Shown here in pieces: positions 17,058 through 25,133 of a stretch of DNA of 64,000 nt. Below the pieces are notes generated by a model. The model did not search any database. It was not told where the DNA came from and saw only the letters and a list, made by a program, of their open reading frames with translations. The translations under genes were made by a program, and so were the position numbers. Every line of letters begins with the position of its first letter. Position 1 is the stretch's first letter. Source of the DNA: DASXMT01 sp035552655. Lineage in GTDB: Bacteria > Actinomycetota > Acidimicrobiia > Acidimicrobiales > RAAP-2. The DNA lies in NCBI GenBank assembly GCA_035552655.1, contig DASZLD010000202.1:12269-76268 (forward strand), in the 5' to 3' direction.

Positions 17058-18350
17058 ATGGCTCTGCAACCGAGCGAGCTATCCGTACTACACGACGATG
17101 TCGACCTCGACCGTGATCGGGTGCTCGTCGAGCGATGCCAAGCCGGGGACTCATCGGCATTCGGCGAGCTCTATTCGCGGTACTACGCCCGGGTCTACCG
17201 ATTCTGCTTCCGACGTCTGCACGACCACGAGGAAGCAGAAGACGTCGCCCAGGATGCCTTTGCCCGAGCGTGGCGGGCCCTCCCCAACTTCGCCGGGGAG
17301 CGGCGTTTCTATCCATGGCTCACCGTCATTGCCGACAATCGATGCCGGGACATCCAGCGCCGTCGGGTGCGCAGCACCCCGACCGCCGATGTCGACATCG
17401 CGGCCAAGCAGGCCGCGGAGCCGCTGAGCGCCGACACCCCCGAAGACGCCCTGATGACGTCGGTGGAGGGCGACCTCGCCGTCCAGGCCCTCGAACGCCT
17501 CTCGCCCCGTCACCGTCAGGTCCTCTCGTTGCGAGAGGGCTCCGGATGGACCTACCAGGAGATCGCCACGCACGAGGGAGTCGAGATCAGGACGGTCGAG
17601 AGCCTGATCTGGCGGGCCCGCCAAGCCCTCAAGCGCGAGTACGCCTCCATCGCCAGCGTGAACAGCGTCATCGGCGGCATCGCCCTGGGCCGTTGGGGGG
17701 CCCTGCGCCGAGCAGGCAGCTCGGTGGCCCGACGGGTGCACCCGGTGGCCGGAGTGTTGAGCAGCACAGGCGGGGCGCGAGGGCTGGCCACCGCCATGGC
17801 CCTGACGTCCTTCGCCGTGGTGGCCGCGGTGCTGCCGGGTAGCAGCCAGGCGGAGCACCACGCCGTGGCCGCGGTGGCTCCGGCCGCACAGGCCAACACC
17901 GGCCCGCTCGGTTCGCGGGGTGGGGCCGGGGACAACACAGTGCCGCTGTCGGGAGGGTCGTCGGCGTCGCCGCTCCCCGGCGGATCGGCACTGCCGTCAG
18001 CCCCATCGTCCAGCGCGGGCGCCACCGACCAGACCACCGTGCCCCCGTCGGCAACAACCAGTGGGTCGTCGCCCACCGGGACAGTGGGAATCGGGGTGCC
18101 CGGCGTAAGCGGCGCCTTGCCCAACCCGGGCCTGACCCCGGTGCCGTCGAACCCGCTCCCGACCAACACCCTCATCCCCGTTCCCGGCCCCACCGCTTTC
18201 CCGGCCGCTCCCACCGGGCCGGCGGTGGCCCCGATTCCTCCCCTGGGCGATCTGAGCCAGCCGATCGATCCTGCCCTCACCGTCCCGTCGCTCCCGTCGG
18301 GCTCCGGCTCCCTGACCACGCCGGTCGAGGGACTTCTCGGTGTCAACTGA
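17058..18350 (+). CDS. ECF RNA polymerase sigma factor with membrane-spanning C-terminal extension
   Basis: The 430-residue protein starts at ATG 17058 after GGGGGAGGAC. Residues 25-95 are sigma region 2 (YARVYRFCFRRL, then EEAEDVAQDAFARAWRALP and FYPWLTVIADNRCRD). Residues 130-190 are region 4 (LSPRHRQVLSLREGSGWTYQ, then a helix-turn-helix). The catalytic-size ECF ends near residue 200. What follows is unusual: a basic stretch, a hydrophobic segment at about 241-262 (ATAMALTSFAVVAAVLPGSS), and then about 165 residues of Pro/Ser/Thr/Gly-rich sequence. This looks like a membrane-tethered sigma factor with an external tail and no separate anti-sigma gene. The MceG gene follows 57 bp downstream, suggesting a link to lipid import. 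Confidence 0.85.
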   Translation: MALQPSELSVLHDDVDLDRDRVLVERCQAGDSSAFGELYSRYYARVYRFCFRRLHDHEEAEDVAQDAFARAWRALPNFAGERRFYPWLTVIADNRCRDIQRRRVRSTPTADVDIAAKQAAEPLSADTPEDALMTSVEGDLAVQALERLSPRHRQVLSLREGSGWTYQEIATHEGVEIRTVESLIWRARQALKREYASIASVNSVIGGIALGRWGALRRAGSSVARRVHPVAGVLSSTGGARGLATAMALTSFAVVAAVLPGSSQAEHHAVAAVAPAAQANTGPLGSRGGAGDNTVPLSGGSSASPLPGGSALPSAPSSSAGATDQTTVPPSATTSGSSPTGTVGIGVPGVSGALPNPGLTPVPSNPLPTNTLIPVPGPTAFPAAPTGPAVAPIPPLGDLSQPIDPALTVPSLPSGSGSLTTPVEGLLGVN

Positions 18351-18365
18351 CCGTTCGGGCACAAG

Positions 18366-18399
18366 GAGAACACGGACCGGACGTTCTCTCTTGAAAGAG
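18366..18399 (+). promoter_or_regulatory. overlapping hairpins in the mceG leader
   Basis: Between the sigma stop and the mceG ATG, GAGAAC (18366-18371) can pair with GTTCTC (18383-18388). CTCTT (18388-18392) can pair with AAGAG (18395-18399), which is part of the mceG ribosome site AGAGGGG. The two share bases and are mutually exclusive on paper. The stems are short, so this is only a candidate translation-control element. Confidence 0.3.
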
Positions 18400-18407
18400 G
18401 GGACACC

Positions 18408-19325
18408 ATGACACAGGCAGAAGCGAGCCAGCCCACAGCGCAAACGGCGGTCACCACCGATGGCGAGGTGCGACCGTGGATCGCCCCGGGAGAGCCCATC
18501 ATCTCCGTACGCGGGGTGACCAAACGGTTCGGATCGAACACGGTGCTCGAGGACATCACCTTCGATGTGCCCAAGGGAAAGATCACCGCCATCCTCGGCC
18601 CGTCGGGCACCGGGAAGTCGGTGCTGCTCAAGAACATCCTGGGTCTGCTGAAGCCGGAAGCGGGCGAGATCTGGGTGGACGGCACCCAGATGGTCGGATT
18701 GCGGGAGAAGAAGCTCTACGAGATCCGGCGCAAGTTCGGCGTCCTCTTCCAGGACGGAGCCTTGTTCGGGTCGATGAGCCTCTACGACAACATCGCCTTC
18801 CCGCTGCGCGAGCACACCCGAAAGAACGAGCGGGAGATCCGAGAGGTCGTCCTTCGCAACGCCGAGCTGGTCGGCCTGTTGGACCACCTGAAGAAGCTTC
18901 CCGGCGAGGTATCAGGCGGGATGAAGAAACGCGCCGGTCTGGCCCGGGCCATGGTGACCGATCCCGAGATCGTGCTCTTCGATGAACCAGACTCCGGTCT
19001 GGACCCGGTCCGGGTGGCCTATCTGGACGATCTGGTGCTGACCGCGCAACAGGAGACCGGCGCCACCTTCTTCATCATCACCCACAACATCTCGTCGGTG
19101 AAACGGACCGCCGACTACCTGGGCGTCCTCTTCCGCTCCCGGCTGGTGAAGTTCGCCAGCAGGGACGAGATGTTGAGCACCGATGATCCCATCATCAACC
19201 AATTCCTGGCCGGTCGGGCTAACGGCCCCATCGGGATGGACGAGATGGCCGAGAACGACGGCTACGTCACCGGCCCTCGTGACCAGTCGGGCCCTCAGCC
19301 CGATCGCGTCCCGACGGCCAGGTGA
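18408..19325 (+). CDS. mceG: MceG/Mkl-type ABC ATPase energising the Mce importer
   Basis: The 305-residue ATP-binding protein has Walker A GPSGTGKS (residues 64-71), the Q-loop LFQDGALFGS, the signature VSGGMKKRAGLARAM (about 168-182) and Walker B IVLFDEPDSGLDP. GGMKKR is typical of MlaF/MceG-type ATPases. The 30-residue N-terminal extension and C-terminal tail past the ATPase fold also resemble mycobacterial MceG. It should drive lipid transport through YrbEA/YrbEB encoded at 14.9-16.5 kb. In mycobacteria mceG is usually unlinked to mce operons; here it sits divergently beside one, downstream of a sigma factor gene. Confidence 0.88.
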   Translation: MTQAEASQPTAQTAVTTDGEVRPWIAPGEPIISVRGVTKRFGSNTVLEDITFDVPKGKITAILGPSGTGKSVLLKNILGLLKPEAGEIWVDGTQMVGLREKKLYEIRRKFGVLFQDGALFGSMSLYDNIAFPLREHTRKNEREIREVVLRNAELVGLLDHLKKLPGEVSGGMKKRAGLARAMVTDPEIVLFDEPDSGLDPVRVAYLDDLVLTAQQETGATFFIITHNISSVKRTADYLGVLFRSRLVKFASRDEMLSTDDPIINQFLAGRANGPIGMDEMAENDGYVTGPRDQSGPQPDRVPTAR

Positions 19326-19351
19326 GCTGATCAGTCGCCCCCTGGTGGGAT

Positions 19352-19369
19352 GCCGGCCCTAGGGCCGGC
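19352..19369 (+). terminator. GC-rich hairpin after mceG
   Basis: GCCGGCCC, TA, GGGCCGGC is a perfect 8-bp inverted repeat 26 bp after the mceG stop. It has no T-run behind it, so it would be a weak intrinsic terminator or an mRNA-stabilising hairpin. It is the only obvious structure in the 164-bp gap before the next gene. Confidence 0.4.
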
Positions 19370-19489
19370 CTTCGAAAGGGACCTGACAACTCGACCACGC
19401 GCCGTCGGTAGCCGTACACTCTGTGCCACGATTGGAGGAGTGACGGGCGGACCGGCTCGGGCCGCGTCCCGGACCATAGGGAGCGATCG

Positions 19490-20536
19490 TTGGAAAACGG
19501 GGGGATCGTCACTGACCACACCCGCGACTGGCAGCGACGTCGGCGCCGTCGGATCGGCACTGGCGTCGCCCTGGTGCTGGTGGCCCTGCTGGTCACCGGG
19601 CTGGGATTGGATGCCCATCACGCCTTTTCTGCCATCAACGGGCACACCACCCACACGGTCAGTGAGAACGTCTGGGCCGGATGGCGGGCCGCAGTCCTGA
19701 ATCCTTGGTACTGGGGACTGGTCTGCGTCTTCTTGGTCATGGAGCGGCTGTGGCCTGCACAACCCGGCGGCGGCATGGTCACCGTAGGCGGCGCCCAGGA
19801 CCTGGTCTGGATCCTCATGGCGCCGTTTTTCACCCTGACCATCGTGGCCCTGTGGGCGGCCATCCTCGATGTGATGTACACCGAGGTGTTCGGGGGCGCG
19901 GGTGTGCATCTCAACTTGTACATCGGGGTCTTTCCCACCGCCGTCGTGGCCTTTCTGCTCACCGATTTTCTGTTCTGGTTCACCCACTGGACGAGGCACA
20001 AAGTGCCGACGTTCTGGTACTTCCACGCCGTGCACCATGCCGCGCCCAACCTGAACACCCTGACCGACAACCGGGTGCATTTCGTCGAGGCGATGATCTC
20101 GGCCACCCTCGTTCTCATACCCGCCCGATTCCTCGGACTCTCCGCTCCGGCTGCGTTCGCATTGGTGGTGGCCACGACCTACTTCACGGCCTGGACCCAT
20201 ACAGCCATCCGCACCAACATGGGTCCGCTCCGGTACGTCCTGGTCACCCCCCAGTACCACCGGGTCCACCATTCCCACGCCCCCGAGCACATCGACGTGA
20301 ACTTCGGCACCGTCTTCAGCTTCTGGGACCGGATCTTCCGTACCCAATACCAGGGCTGGGACGAGTACCCCGAGACGGGCATCGCCGACCAGAAGTTCCC
20401 GCTCGAAGACCGGCCCACGCCCGGCCGGTTGGTCAAGACCTACTTCGCCATGGTGCTCTACCCGTTCAAACAGATGGCCGGCGACGTGGGGAAGTACAGG
20501 CGCCCGGGGTTGGAGGCAACACCAGCCGTCGACTGA
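19490..20536 (+). CDS. sterol desaturase / fatty acid hydroxylase superfamily protein
   Basis: TTG at 19490 is preceded by AGGGAG, giving 348 residues. The protein is membrane-embedded, with hydrophobic segments near residues 25-45, 70-85, 105-125 and 145-165. It has the histidine clusters of the FA hydroxylase superfamily (PF04116): HWTRH, then FHAVHH, then HRVHHSH. These bind the di-iron centre used for C-H oxidation of lipid or sterol substrates on the cytosolic face. The position next to the mce lipid-import genes suggests a lipid substrate, which is inference. The following gene is convergent. Confidence 0.85.
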   Translation: MENGGIVTDHTRDWQRRRRRRIGTGVALVLVALLVTGLGLDAHHAFSAINGHTTHTVSENVWAGWRAAVLNPWYWGLVCVFLVMERLWPAQPGGGMVTVGGAQDLVWILMAPFFTLTIVALWAAILDVMYTEVFGGAGVHLNLYIGVFPTAVVAFLLTDFLFWFTHWTRHKVPTFWYFHAVHHAAPNLNTLTDNRVHFVEAMISATLVLIPARFLGLSAPAAFALVVATTYFTAWTHTAIRTNMGPLRYVLVTPQYHRVHHSHAPEHIDVNFGTVFSFWDRIFRTQYQGWDEYPETGIADQKFPLEDRPTPGRLVKTYFAMVLYPFKQMAGDVGKYRRPGLEATPAVD

Positions 20537-20582
20537 GGGAGCCAGCAACGCTGTCTCCCTGCGGCCTCGGGAGCTGACGCGC

Positions 20583-21173
20583 TCACCCGGCCCCGAGGAC
20601 CGCCCCGACCCCGAGGCGAGCGACGGCACTGGCCCGGGCTTGGATCTGCCCGACCAGGTCCAGGAGCCACGGCGGTGCCGGGTCACCACTTCCCGGCGCG
20701 GCGATCTCGATCTCGTTGGCCAGTGTGAGATCCACGAAGTCCTGCAGCGCTGCTGGTGACGGTTCGAACGTCCGGTCCGAGAAACGGTCTCGGAAAGCCA
20801 CCGGGCCGTCCTTCTCCAGTTGCGGGTACGTGGCGCCGCGGTCGCACGAGGCGTAGAGGTAGACGATCGCCTCCACCTCGGCGCCGGCCAGGTCGACCAG
20901 TTCACGGCGTTCGGACCACTCCAGCAGATGGGGTGCGAACCCGTCCGTCCCGTACACGGCGTGGGCGAGCCCGCCCAGAGCGACGGTGTCGGAGCATCCC
21001 CATGCTCGGAGCAGTTGCTCGGTGCCGACCAGATGCTCGAACAAGGTGCCATGGGGATGGGGAATGGCTTTCGCACCACGATCGCAGAGAAACTCGACGA
21101 TTCGACCGCGGGTCATGTCGAAATCCACAGTCGGGCCCGAAGTACCCACATTCGCCGCTGTCCCCGGTGACAT
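20583..21173 (-). CDS. DUF6817-like, HD-domain-like protein
   Basis: ATG at 21173 follows a strong GAGGGAGG site; the frame continues to 21230 but without such a signal. The 196-residue protein has HPHGTLFEHLVGTEQLLRAW followed by GGLAHAVYGTDGF, where spaced His and acidic residues look like a degenerate HD phosphohydrolase metal site. It appears to match the DUF6817 family by memory. No membrane segment or signal peptide is seen. Substrate and role are unknown. It is convergent with the sterol-desaturase-like gene. Confidence 0.6.
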   Translation of the reverse strand: MSPGTAANVGTSGPTVDFDMTRGRIVEFLCDRGAKAIPHPHGTLFEHLVGTEQLLRAWGCSDTVALGGLAHAVYGTDGFAPHLLEWSERRELVDLAGAEVEAIVYLYASCDRGATYPQLEKDGPVAFRDRFSDRTFEPSPAALQDFVDLTLANEIEIAAPGSGDPAPPWLLDLVGQIQARASAVARLGVGAVLGAG

Positions 21174-21281
21174 GTCGCCTCCCTCACGGGCGTTCCGCCA
21201 CAGCATCACACGTGCGACCGGAGCAGACAAGGGACCGGACGGGAGGCTCGGATGCCGGCCGACGGCACCCTTCGGCCGGGA

Positions 21282-22055
21282 TCAGGGAGCGAAGGATGCC
21301 TTTTGGAGGACGTTCACGCACGACGGGCCGTTCGACGCCCAGACCTGAGGCTCGATGTCCCGGGAGGCTGGATCGTGGACCAACATCGACGACCGGGTGC
21401 CGTAGAGCTCAGTGTGGACGCAACAGGCGGAGACCTGGGCCCCGAGCAACGCCGCTTCGGTGTCCTCGAGCGGCGCTTCCGGGATCACGTGATCGCGCAA
21501 CACCGCCCGCAGGCGAGTGAGGGCCTCGGCCGCCGACCGGCTACCGAGATCCCCGACCAGGTCGCGCACATGCCGCACTTTGGCGCTGGGCTCCCCGAGC
21601 GGTTTGTTCTCGAGGATGTGGACCCCGGGCGGCAGCGACTCACTGCTGGCGCCGTCGGGGTCGGTCATGTCCACGTAGTGCAGGGAGTCACGGTCTCCGA
21701 CCAGGACCCAACACGGGTTGAAGCTCTCGGGCGTGAGCGTCGCCCTGAGGGCGCCGACGGCATCGGCGGCCGAGGCCTCGGTGGCCAGGACCATGGGTAT
21801 CTCGCCCCGCGAGCGCTTGGCCGGATCCCGGCCTGCGACGGCGGGCTTGTTGGTGAGCCCAGCCACCACGCCATGCTCGTTCACCGCCAACCACGTGCCT
21901 CCGGCCAACTCGTCGCGTCCACCCAGGATCCGGGGACGAGCCGGGGAGAGCGCAGCCAGCGGCGTCGCCGGCCGGTCGTAGCGTTCGTCGCGGTTGGCCG
22001 CGATGATCACGGGCGCGTCCTCCACCACCTGGAAGACGGCGACGAGCAGGCACAT
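21282..22055 (-). CDS. NRDE/TANGO2-family protein
   Basis: The 257-residue protein begins MCLLVAVF, with Cys at position 2 available as an N-terminal nucleophile if Met is removed. It then shows IIAANRDERYDRP, the NRDE motif that names the family (PF05742, TANGO2). EKPLGEPS-type and GTRSSML-type segments later in the chain also fit. Family members are thought to be Ntn-hydrolase-like; roles in heme or acyl-lipid handling have been proposed for eukaryotic relatives. It lies 18 bp downstream of the coaA gene in the same direction. Confidence 0.82.
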   Translation of the reverse strand: MCLLVAVFQVVEDAPVIIAANRDERYDRPATPLAALSPARPRILGGRDELAGGTWLAVNEHGVVAGLTNKPAVAGRDPAKRSRGEIPMVLATEASAADAVGALRATLTPESFNPCWVLVGDRDSLHYVDMTDPDGASSESLPPGVHILENKPLGEPSAKVRHVRDLVGDLGSRSAAEALTRLRAVLRDHVIPEAPLEDTEAALLGAQVSACCVHTELYGTRSSMLVHDPASRDIEPQVWASNGPSCVNVLQKASFAP

Positions 22056-22073
22056 GGGAGCCGGGAACCGGCG

Positions 22074-23045
22074 TCAGGCCGGCCGGAGACGGATTTGGGA
22101 TACCCGGTGGTTGCCGTCCTTCACCATCACCATGTGGGCCCGCCCCCGGGTCGGCGCAATGTTCTCGACCAGATTGACCAGATTGACCTCCGACCAGACT
22201 TGTTCGGCCATCTCCGTGACCTGCTCGTCGGTCATCGAGGCAAAGCGGCGAAAGTACGAATCTGGTTCTTGCGATGCCGTGGTCCGGAGGCCCTGGAGCC
22301 GCTGGACGAACCACCGGGCGACATCTTCCTCGGCGGCATCGACGTAGATGGAGAAGTCGAAGAAATCCGAGACCATGACGTGATCGGGTGCACCCCTGGT
22401 GTTCACCTCGAGCACGTTCAACCCCTCGACAATGACCATGTCCGGTCGGCCGATGACTTGGGATTCCCCCGGCAGGATGTCGTAGGTGTGATGGGAGTAG
22501 ACGGGCGTCTCTACGTCGGGATGCCCGGCCTTGATGGCGGCCAGGGTGCTGACCAACGTGCGCTGGTCGTAGCTCTCGGGAAATCCCTTGCGCATCATGA
22601 GCCCTTGTTCCTCGAGCACGGCGTTGGGGTAGAGAAAACCATCGGTGGTCAACAGCTCGACGCGGGGGTGACCCGGGCCACGACTCAACAGGGCCTGCAG
22701 GATCCGGGCTGTGGTGCTCTTGCCCACGGCCACGCCCCCACCGATCCCGATCATGAACGGTGCCGACGGTCGATCATCGGCCAGGAATTCATCGGTGAGA
22801 CGCTGCAGCTCCGCTGTGGCCGTCGCTCGGAGGGCCAGGAGCTGGGCCAGGGGTCGGTAGACCTCGGTCACCTCGTCCACCGCAGCCGGCTCCCCCGTGG
22901 CCGACAGCTTGGCCACGTCCGATGGTGACAGCCCGTCGGGTACTGGCTGTCCCAGCGCGGCCCACCGGGAGCGCGAGAACGACTGAAAACGCACGTCCAC
23001 CGGCGGTGCTGGTGCACTCCCGTGCGAAGGGGCGGGGAGGGCCAT
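22074..23045 (-). CDS. coaA: type I pantothenate kinase
   Basis: CoaA phosphorylates pantothenate, the first committed step of coenzyme A synthesis. From ATG 23045 the protein has 323 residues, close to the 312-316 usual for the family. The P-loop is GGGVAVGKSTTA at about residues 102-113, and TDGFLYPN, MRKGFPESYD and VIVEGLNVL follow as in E. coli CoaA. The P-loop has Gly-Gly where Ser is common, which should be tolerated. Adjacent GTG two codons upstream is an alternative start. It probably shares a transcript with the NRDE gene. Confidence 0.92.
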   Translation of the reverse strand: MALPAPSHGSAPAPPVDVRFQSFSRSRWAALGQPVPDGLSPSDVAKLSATGEPAAVDEVTEVYRPLAQLLALRATATAELQRLTDEFLADDRPSAPFMIGIGGGVAVGKSTTARILQALLSRGPGHPRVELLTTDGFLYPNAVLEEQGLMMRKGFPESYDQRTLVSTLAAIKAGHPDVETPVYSHHTYDILPGESQVIGRPDMVIVEGLNVLEVNTRGAPDHVMVSDFFDFSIYVDAAEEDVARWFVQRLQGLRTTASQEPDSYFRRFASMTDEQVTEMAEQVWSEVNLVNLVENIAPTRGRAHMVMVKDGNHRVSQIRLRPA

Positions 23046-23071
23046 CGGCACAGACGCTACCAACCCTGGGT

Positions 23072-23572
23072 TCAGCGCCGGTACACGGGATCTGATCGGT
23101 CCCGGCTGGCAACCGGTCCCTCGCCCTCTTTGGCTCTGACCTGATCGGCGGGGATGGCGCGGGTCCACTCCCGGACGGCGAAGCGCTCGGCGATGCGCCA
23201 CTGTCCGCCCCGCCGCTCGAAACGATCGACGTAACGAAAGGCCGACGTGAAATTAATGGTCGGGTCACCCAGCGGCTCACCCCAGTGATGGGCGGTGCCG
23301 TAGGTCTCGGCGTGGGCCGTCTCGCCCTGCAGCTCGCACAGGTGGTTGCCGATCAGGTGCATGGTGCCGGTGAATCGTCGCAACCCTCCATCGATCCAAG
23401 CCACGTAGTCGTCGGCGGAGCCGGTGAAACCGGTGTGATGGTCAACCCCGTCGGAGTGGTAGCACGACCGGACCAGAGATAGGTCCAGACGATCCACCCC
23501 CCGGCAGTACCGCAACACGACCTCATGGATGGCCTGCTTGTCGAGGAGCGCCTGTACCTGAGCATCGTCCAT
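23072..23572 (-). CDS. SnoaL/NTF2-like protein
   Basis: ATG at 23572 follows GAGGAGGA, so the long open frame upstream is not used. The 166-residue protein shows the SnoaL_4 pattern: ALLDKQAIHEVVLRYCRGVD, then SCYHSDGVDHH, then HLIGNHLCEL and a final WRIAERFAVREW. Such one-domain cone-shaped proteins act as hydratases, isomerases or dehydratases, or only bind ligands. Related actinobacterial proteins occur in steroid and aromatic catabolism. No specific reaction can be named. A divergent alcohol dehydrogenase gene starts about 175 bp away. Confidence 0.75.
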   Translation of the reverse strand: MDDAQVQALLDKQAIHEVVLRYCRGVDRLDLSLVRSCYHSDGVDHHTGFTGSADDYVAWIDGGLRRFTGTMHLIGNHLCELQGETAHAETYGTAHHWGEPLGDPTINFTSAFRYVDRFERRGGQWRIAERFAVREWTRAIPADQVRAKEGEGPVASRDRSDPVYRR

Positions 23573-23748
23573 GAAGGTCCTCCTCGTTCTGTTCCTACTG
23601 ACCGATGAGGTTGAAGGTAGCGTGCCGCCGGGCCCGCTCGGCTCCGTCTCGGTTGCCGGTCTATGGTCGGAGGCACCAGCCTGGCTGGGGCATCGGGCAT
23701 GGGAGGTCGTGTGGACATCGAACAAACGGGCAGGATCGGAGCGCGCCG

Positions 23749-24684
23749 GTGAGGGCCGTCCGCTGTACCGGAGGCTCGGCTCGGGTGTCGGAGGAGCCGG
23801 CACCCAGCGGTGAGGGCGTCCGGGTCCGGGTGGCCTCGGCCGGCATCTGTGGTTCCGACCTCCACCTTTTGTCATTCGACATGCCCACCATCATGGGCCA
23901 CGAGATCGCCGGTGTGCTCGACGACGGGACCCTGGTGGCGGTGGAGCCCATTGCCCCGTGCCACGAGTGCGGTCCCTGCCGGAACGGCGAGTACAACCTG
24001 TGCACCGTTGGCCCCGACATGATCATGGGCATCGGCCAGAATGGCGGCATGGCCGACGAGTGCCTGGTGCCGGCATCGTCGATCATCCCCGTCCCGTCGG
24101 GTCTCTCGATCACGGACGCCTGCCTGGTGGAACCACTGGCTGTGGCCGTCCACGGAGTCCGCCGGGCACAACTGCTTCCCCATGAACGGGTAGCGGTGGT
24201 CGGAGGCGGATCCATCGGCCAGACCGCCGTGGTGGCGGTCCAGGCCACCGGAGCCGCGGTGGCCCTGGAGGCCCGACACGAGGCGCAGCGCCAGGCGGCC
24301 GATCGGCTGGGTGCGGCCACGATGGGCGACGGCGATTACGACGTCGTCATCGAAGCCGCCGGCACAGCCAGCGCCCTGGCCCGGGCGGTCGAGCTGTGCC
24401 GACCGGGCGGCCGGGTGGTGCTGCTCGGCAGCTACTGGGACGGCACCGTGGACATCCCCGCCTATGCCGTCTCCATGAAGGAGATCAACCTGATCCCATC
24501 GAGCATGTACGGGCGGGTCGGTCCCTCTCGCGACTTCGAGGTGGCCGGGGCGTTGCTGGCCTCCCGACCCGAGGTGCCCGACACGATCATCACCCACCGG
24601 TTCCCGCTCGACGCCGCGGCCGAGGCATTCACCACCGCCCAGGACCGCCACGCCGGCGCCATCAAAGTCGTCCTGGAGCCCTGA
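23749..24684 (+). CDS. zinc-dependent medium-chain alcohol dehydrogenase
   Basis: GTG at 23749 gives 311 residues and an N-terminus MRAVRCTGG that aligns with other MDR proteins; an upstream GGATCGGAG can serve as the ribosome site. Catalytic zinc residues are in ICGSD and MGHE. The structural zinc site is CHECGPCRNGEYNLC, with four Cys. The Rossmann motif VVGGGSIGQ follows. The protein is about 30-40 residues shorter than the usual 340-350, mainly through a compact N-terminal domain. It should oxidise an alcohol or polyol with NAD(P), but the substrate is unknown. It is a single gene flanked by opposite-strand genes. Confidence 0.82.
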   Translation: MRAVRCTGGSARVSEEPAPSGEGVRVRVASAGICGSDLHLLSFDMPTIMGHEIAGVLDDGTLVAVEPIAPCHECGPCRNGEYNLCTVGPDMIMGIGQNGGMADECLVPASSIIPVPSGLSITDACLVEPLAVAVHGVRRAQLLPHERVAVVGGGSIGQTAVVAVQATGAAVALEARHEAQRQAADRLGAATMGDGDYDVVIEAAGTASALARAVELCRPGGRVVLLGSYWDGTVDIPAYAVSMKEINLIPSSMYGRVGPSRDFEVAGALLASRPEVPDTIITHRFPLDAAAEAFTTAQDRHAGAIKVVLEP

Positions 24685-24702
24685 GGGCGCTGGCCCCGAT
24701 AT

Positions 24703-25077
24703 CTACGGTCCGGCGACGGCCGGACCGGTCAGCTCCCACCGGTTCCCGGCAGGATCTCGGGTGAAGACGACCCGACGGGTGGCGCTGTCCATGGCCTTCC
24801 ACTCCAAGCCGGAGCTGCTCAACCGGTCCTCGGTGGCGGCCAGGTCATCGCCGAGCCACACGGCCACATGAGCGCGCGCGGCCGGACGGTGCTCCGGATC
24901 CACGCTCAGATGGATCTGCTTTCCGTCGTCCCCTTCGAACCACAGGGGGCTGAAGCGCGCCTTGATCTCGGCCGGAGGGTCCACGGTACGGAAGCCCAGG
25001 ACATCGACCAGGAACCCCGTCTCGGCCTCGGCCCCCTCCACCGGGATACCGAGATTTACATGTTCGAATGTGGGCAT
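24703..25077 (-). CDS. VOC (glyoxalase/dioxygenase-fold) protein
   Basis: The 124-residue protein covers one vicinal-oxygen-chelate module pair: EHVNLGIPV at the start with a first-position His, QIHLSV in the middle, HVAVWL, and DPAGNRWEL at the end with the metal-binding Glu. The fold binds a divalent metal and includes lyases, extradiol dioxygenases and antibiotic-binding proteins. The function is not predicted further. It follows the LLM oxidoreductase gene on the same strand at a 56-bp spacing. Confidence 0.75.
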   Translation of the reverse strand: MPTFEHVNLGIPVEGAEAETGFLVDVLGFRTVDPPAEIKARFSPLWFEGDDGKQIHLSVDPEHRPAARAHVAVWLGDDLAATEDRLSSSGLEWKAMDSATRRVVFTRDPAGNRWELTGPAVAGP

Positions 25078-25133
25078 GGCTCAACAGTAGGGCACGGGCT
25101 CTCGCCCCGCCCCGGTGACGAACGGGGCTTGGT

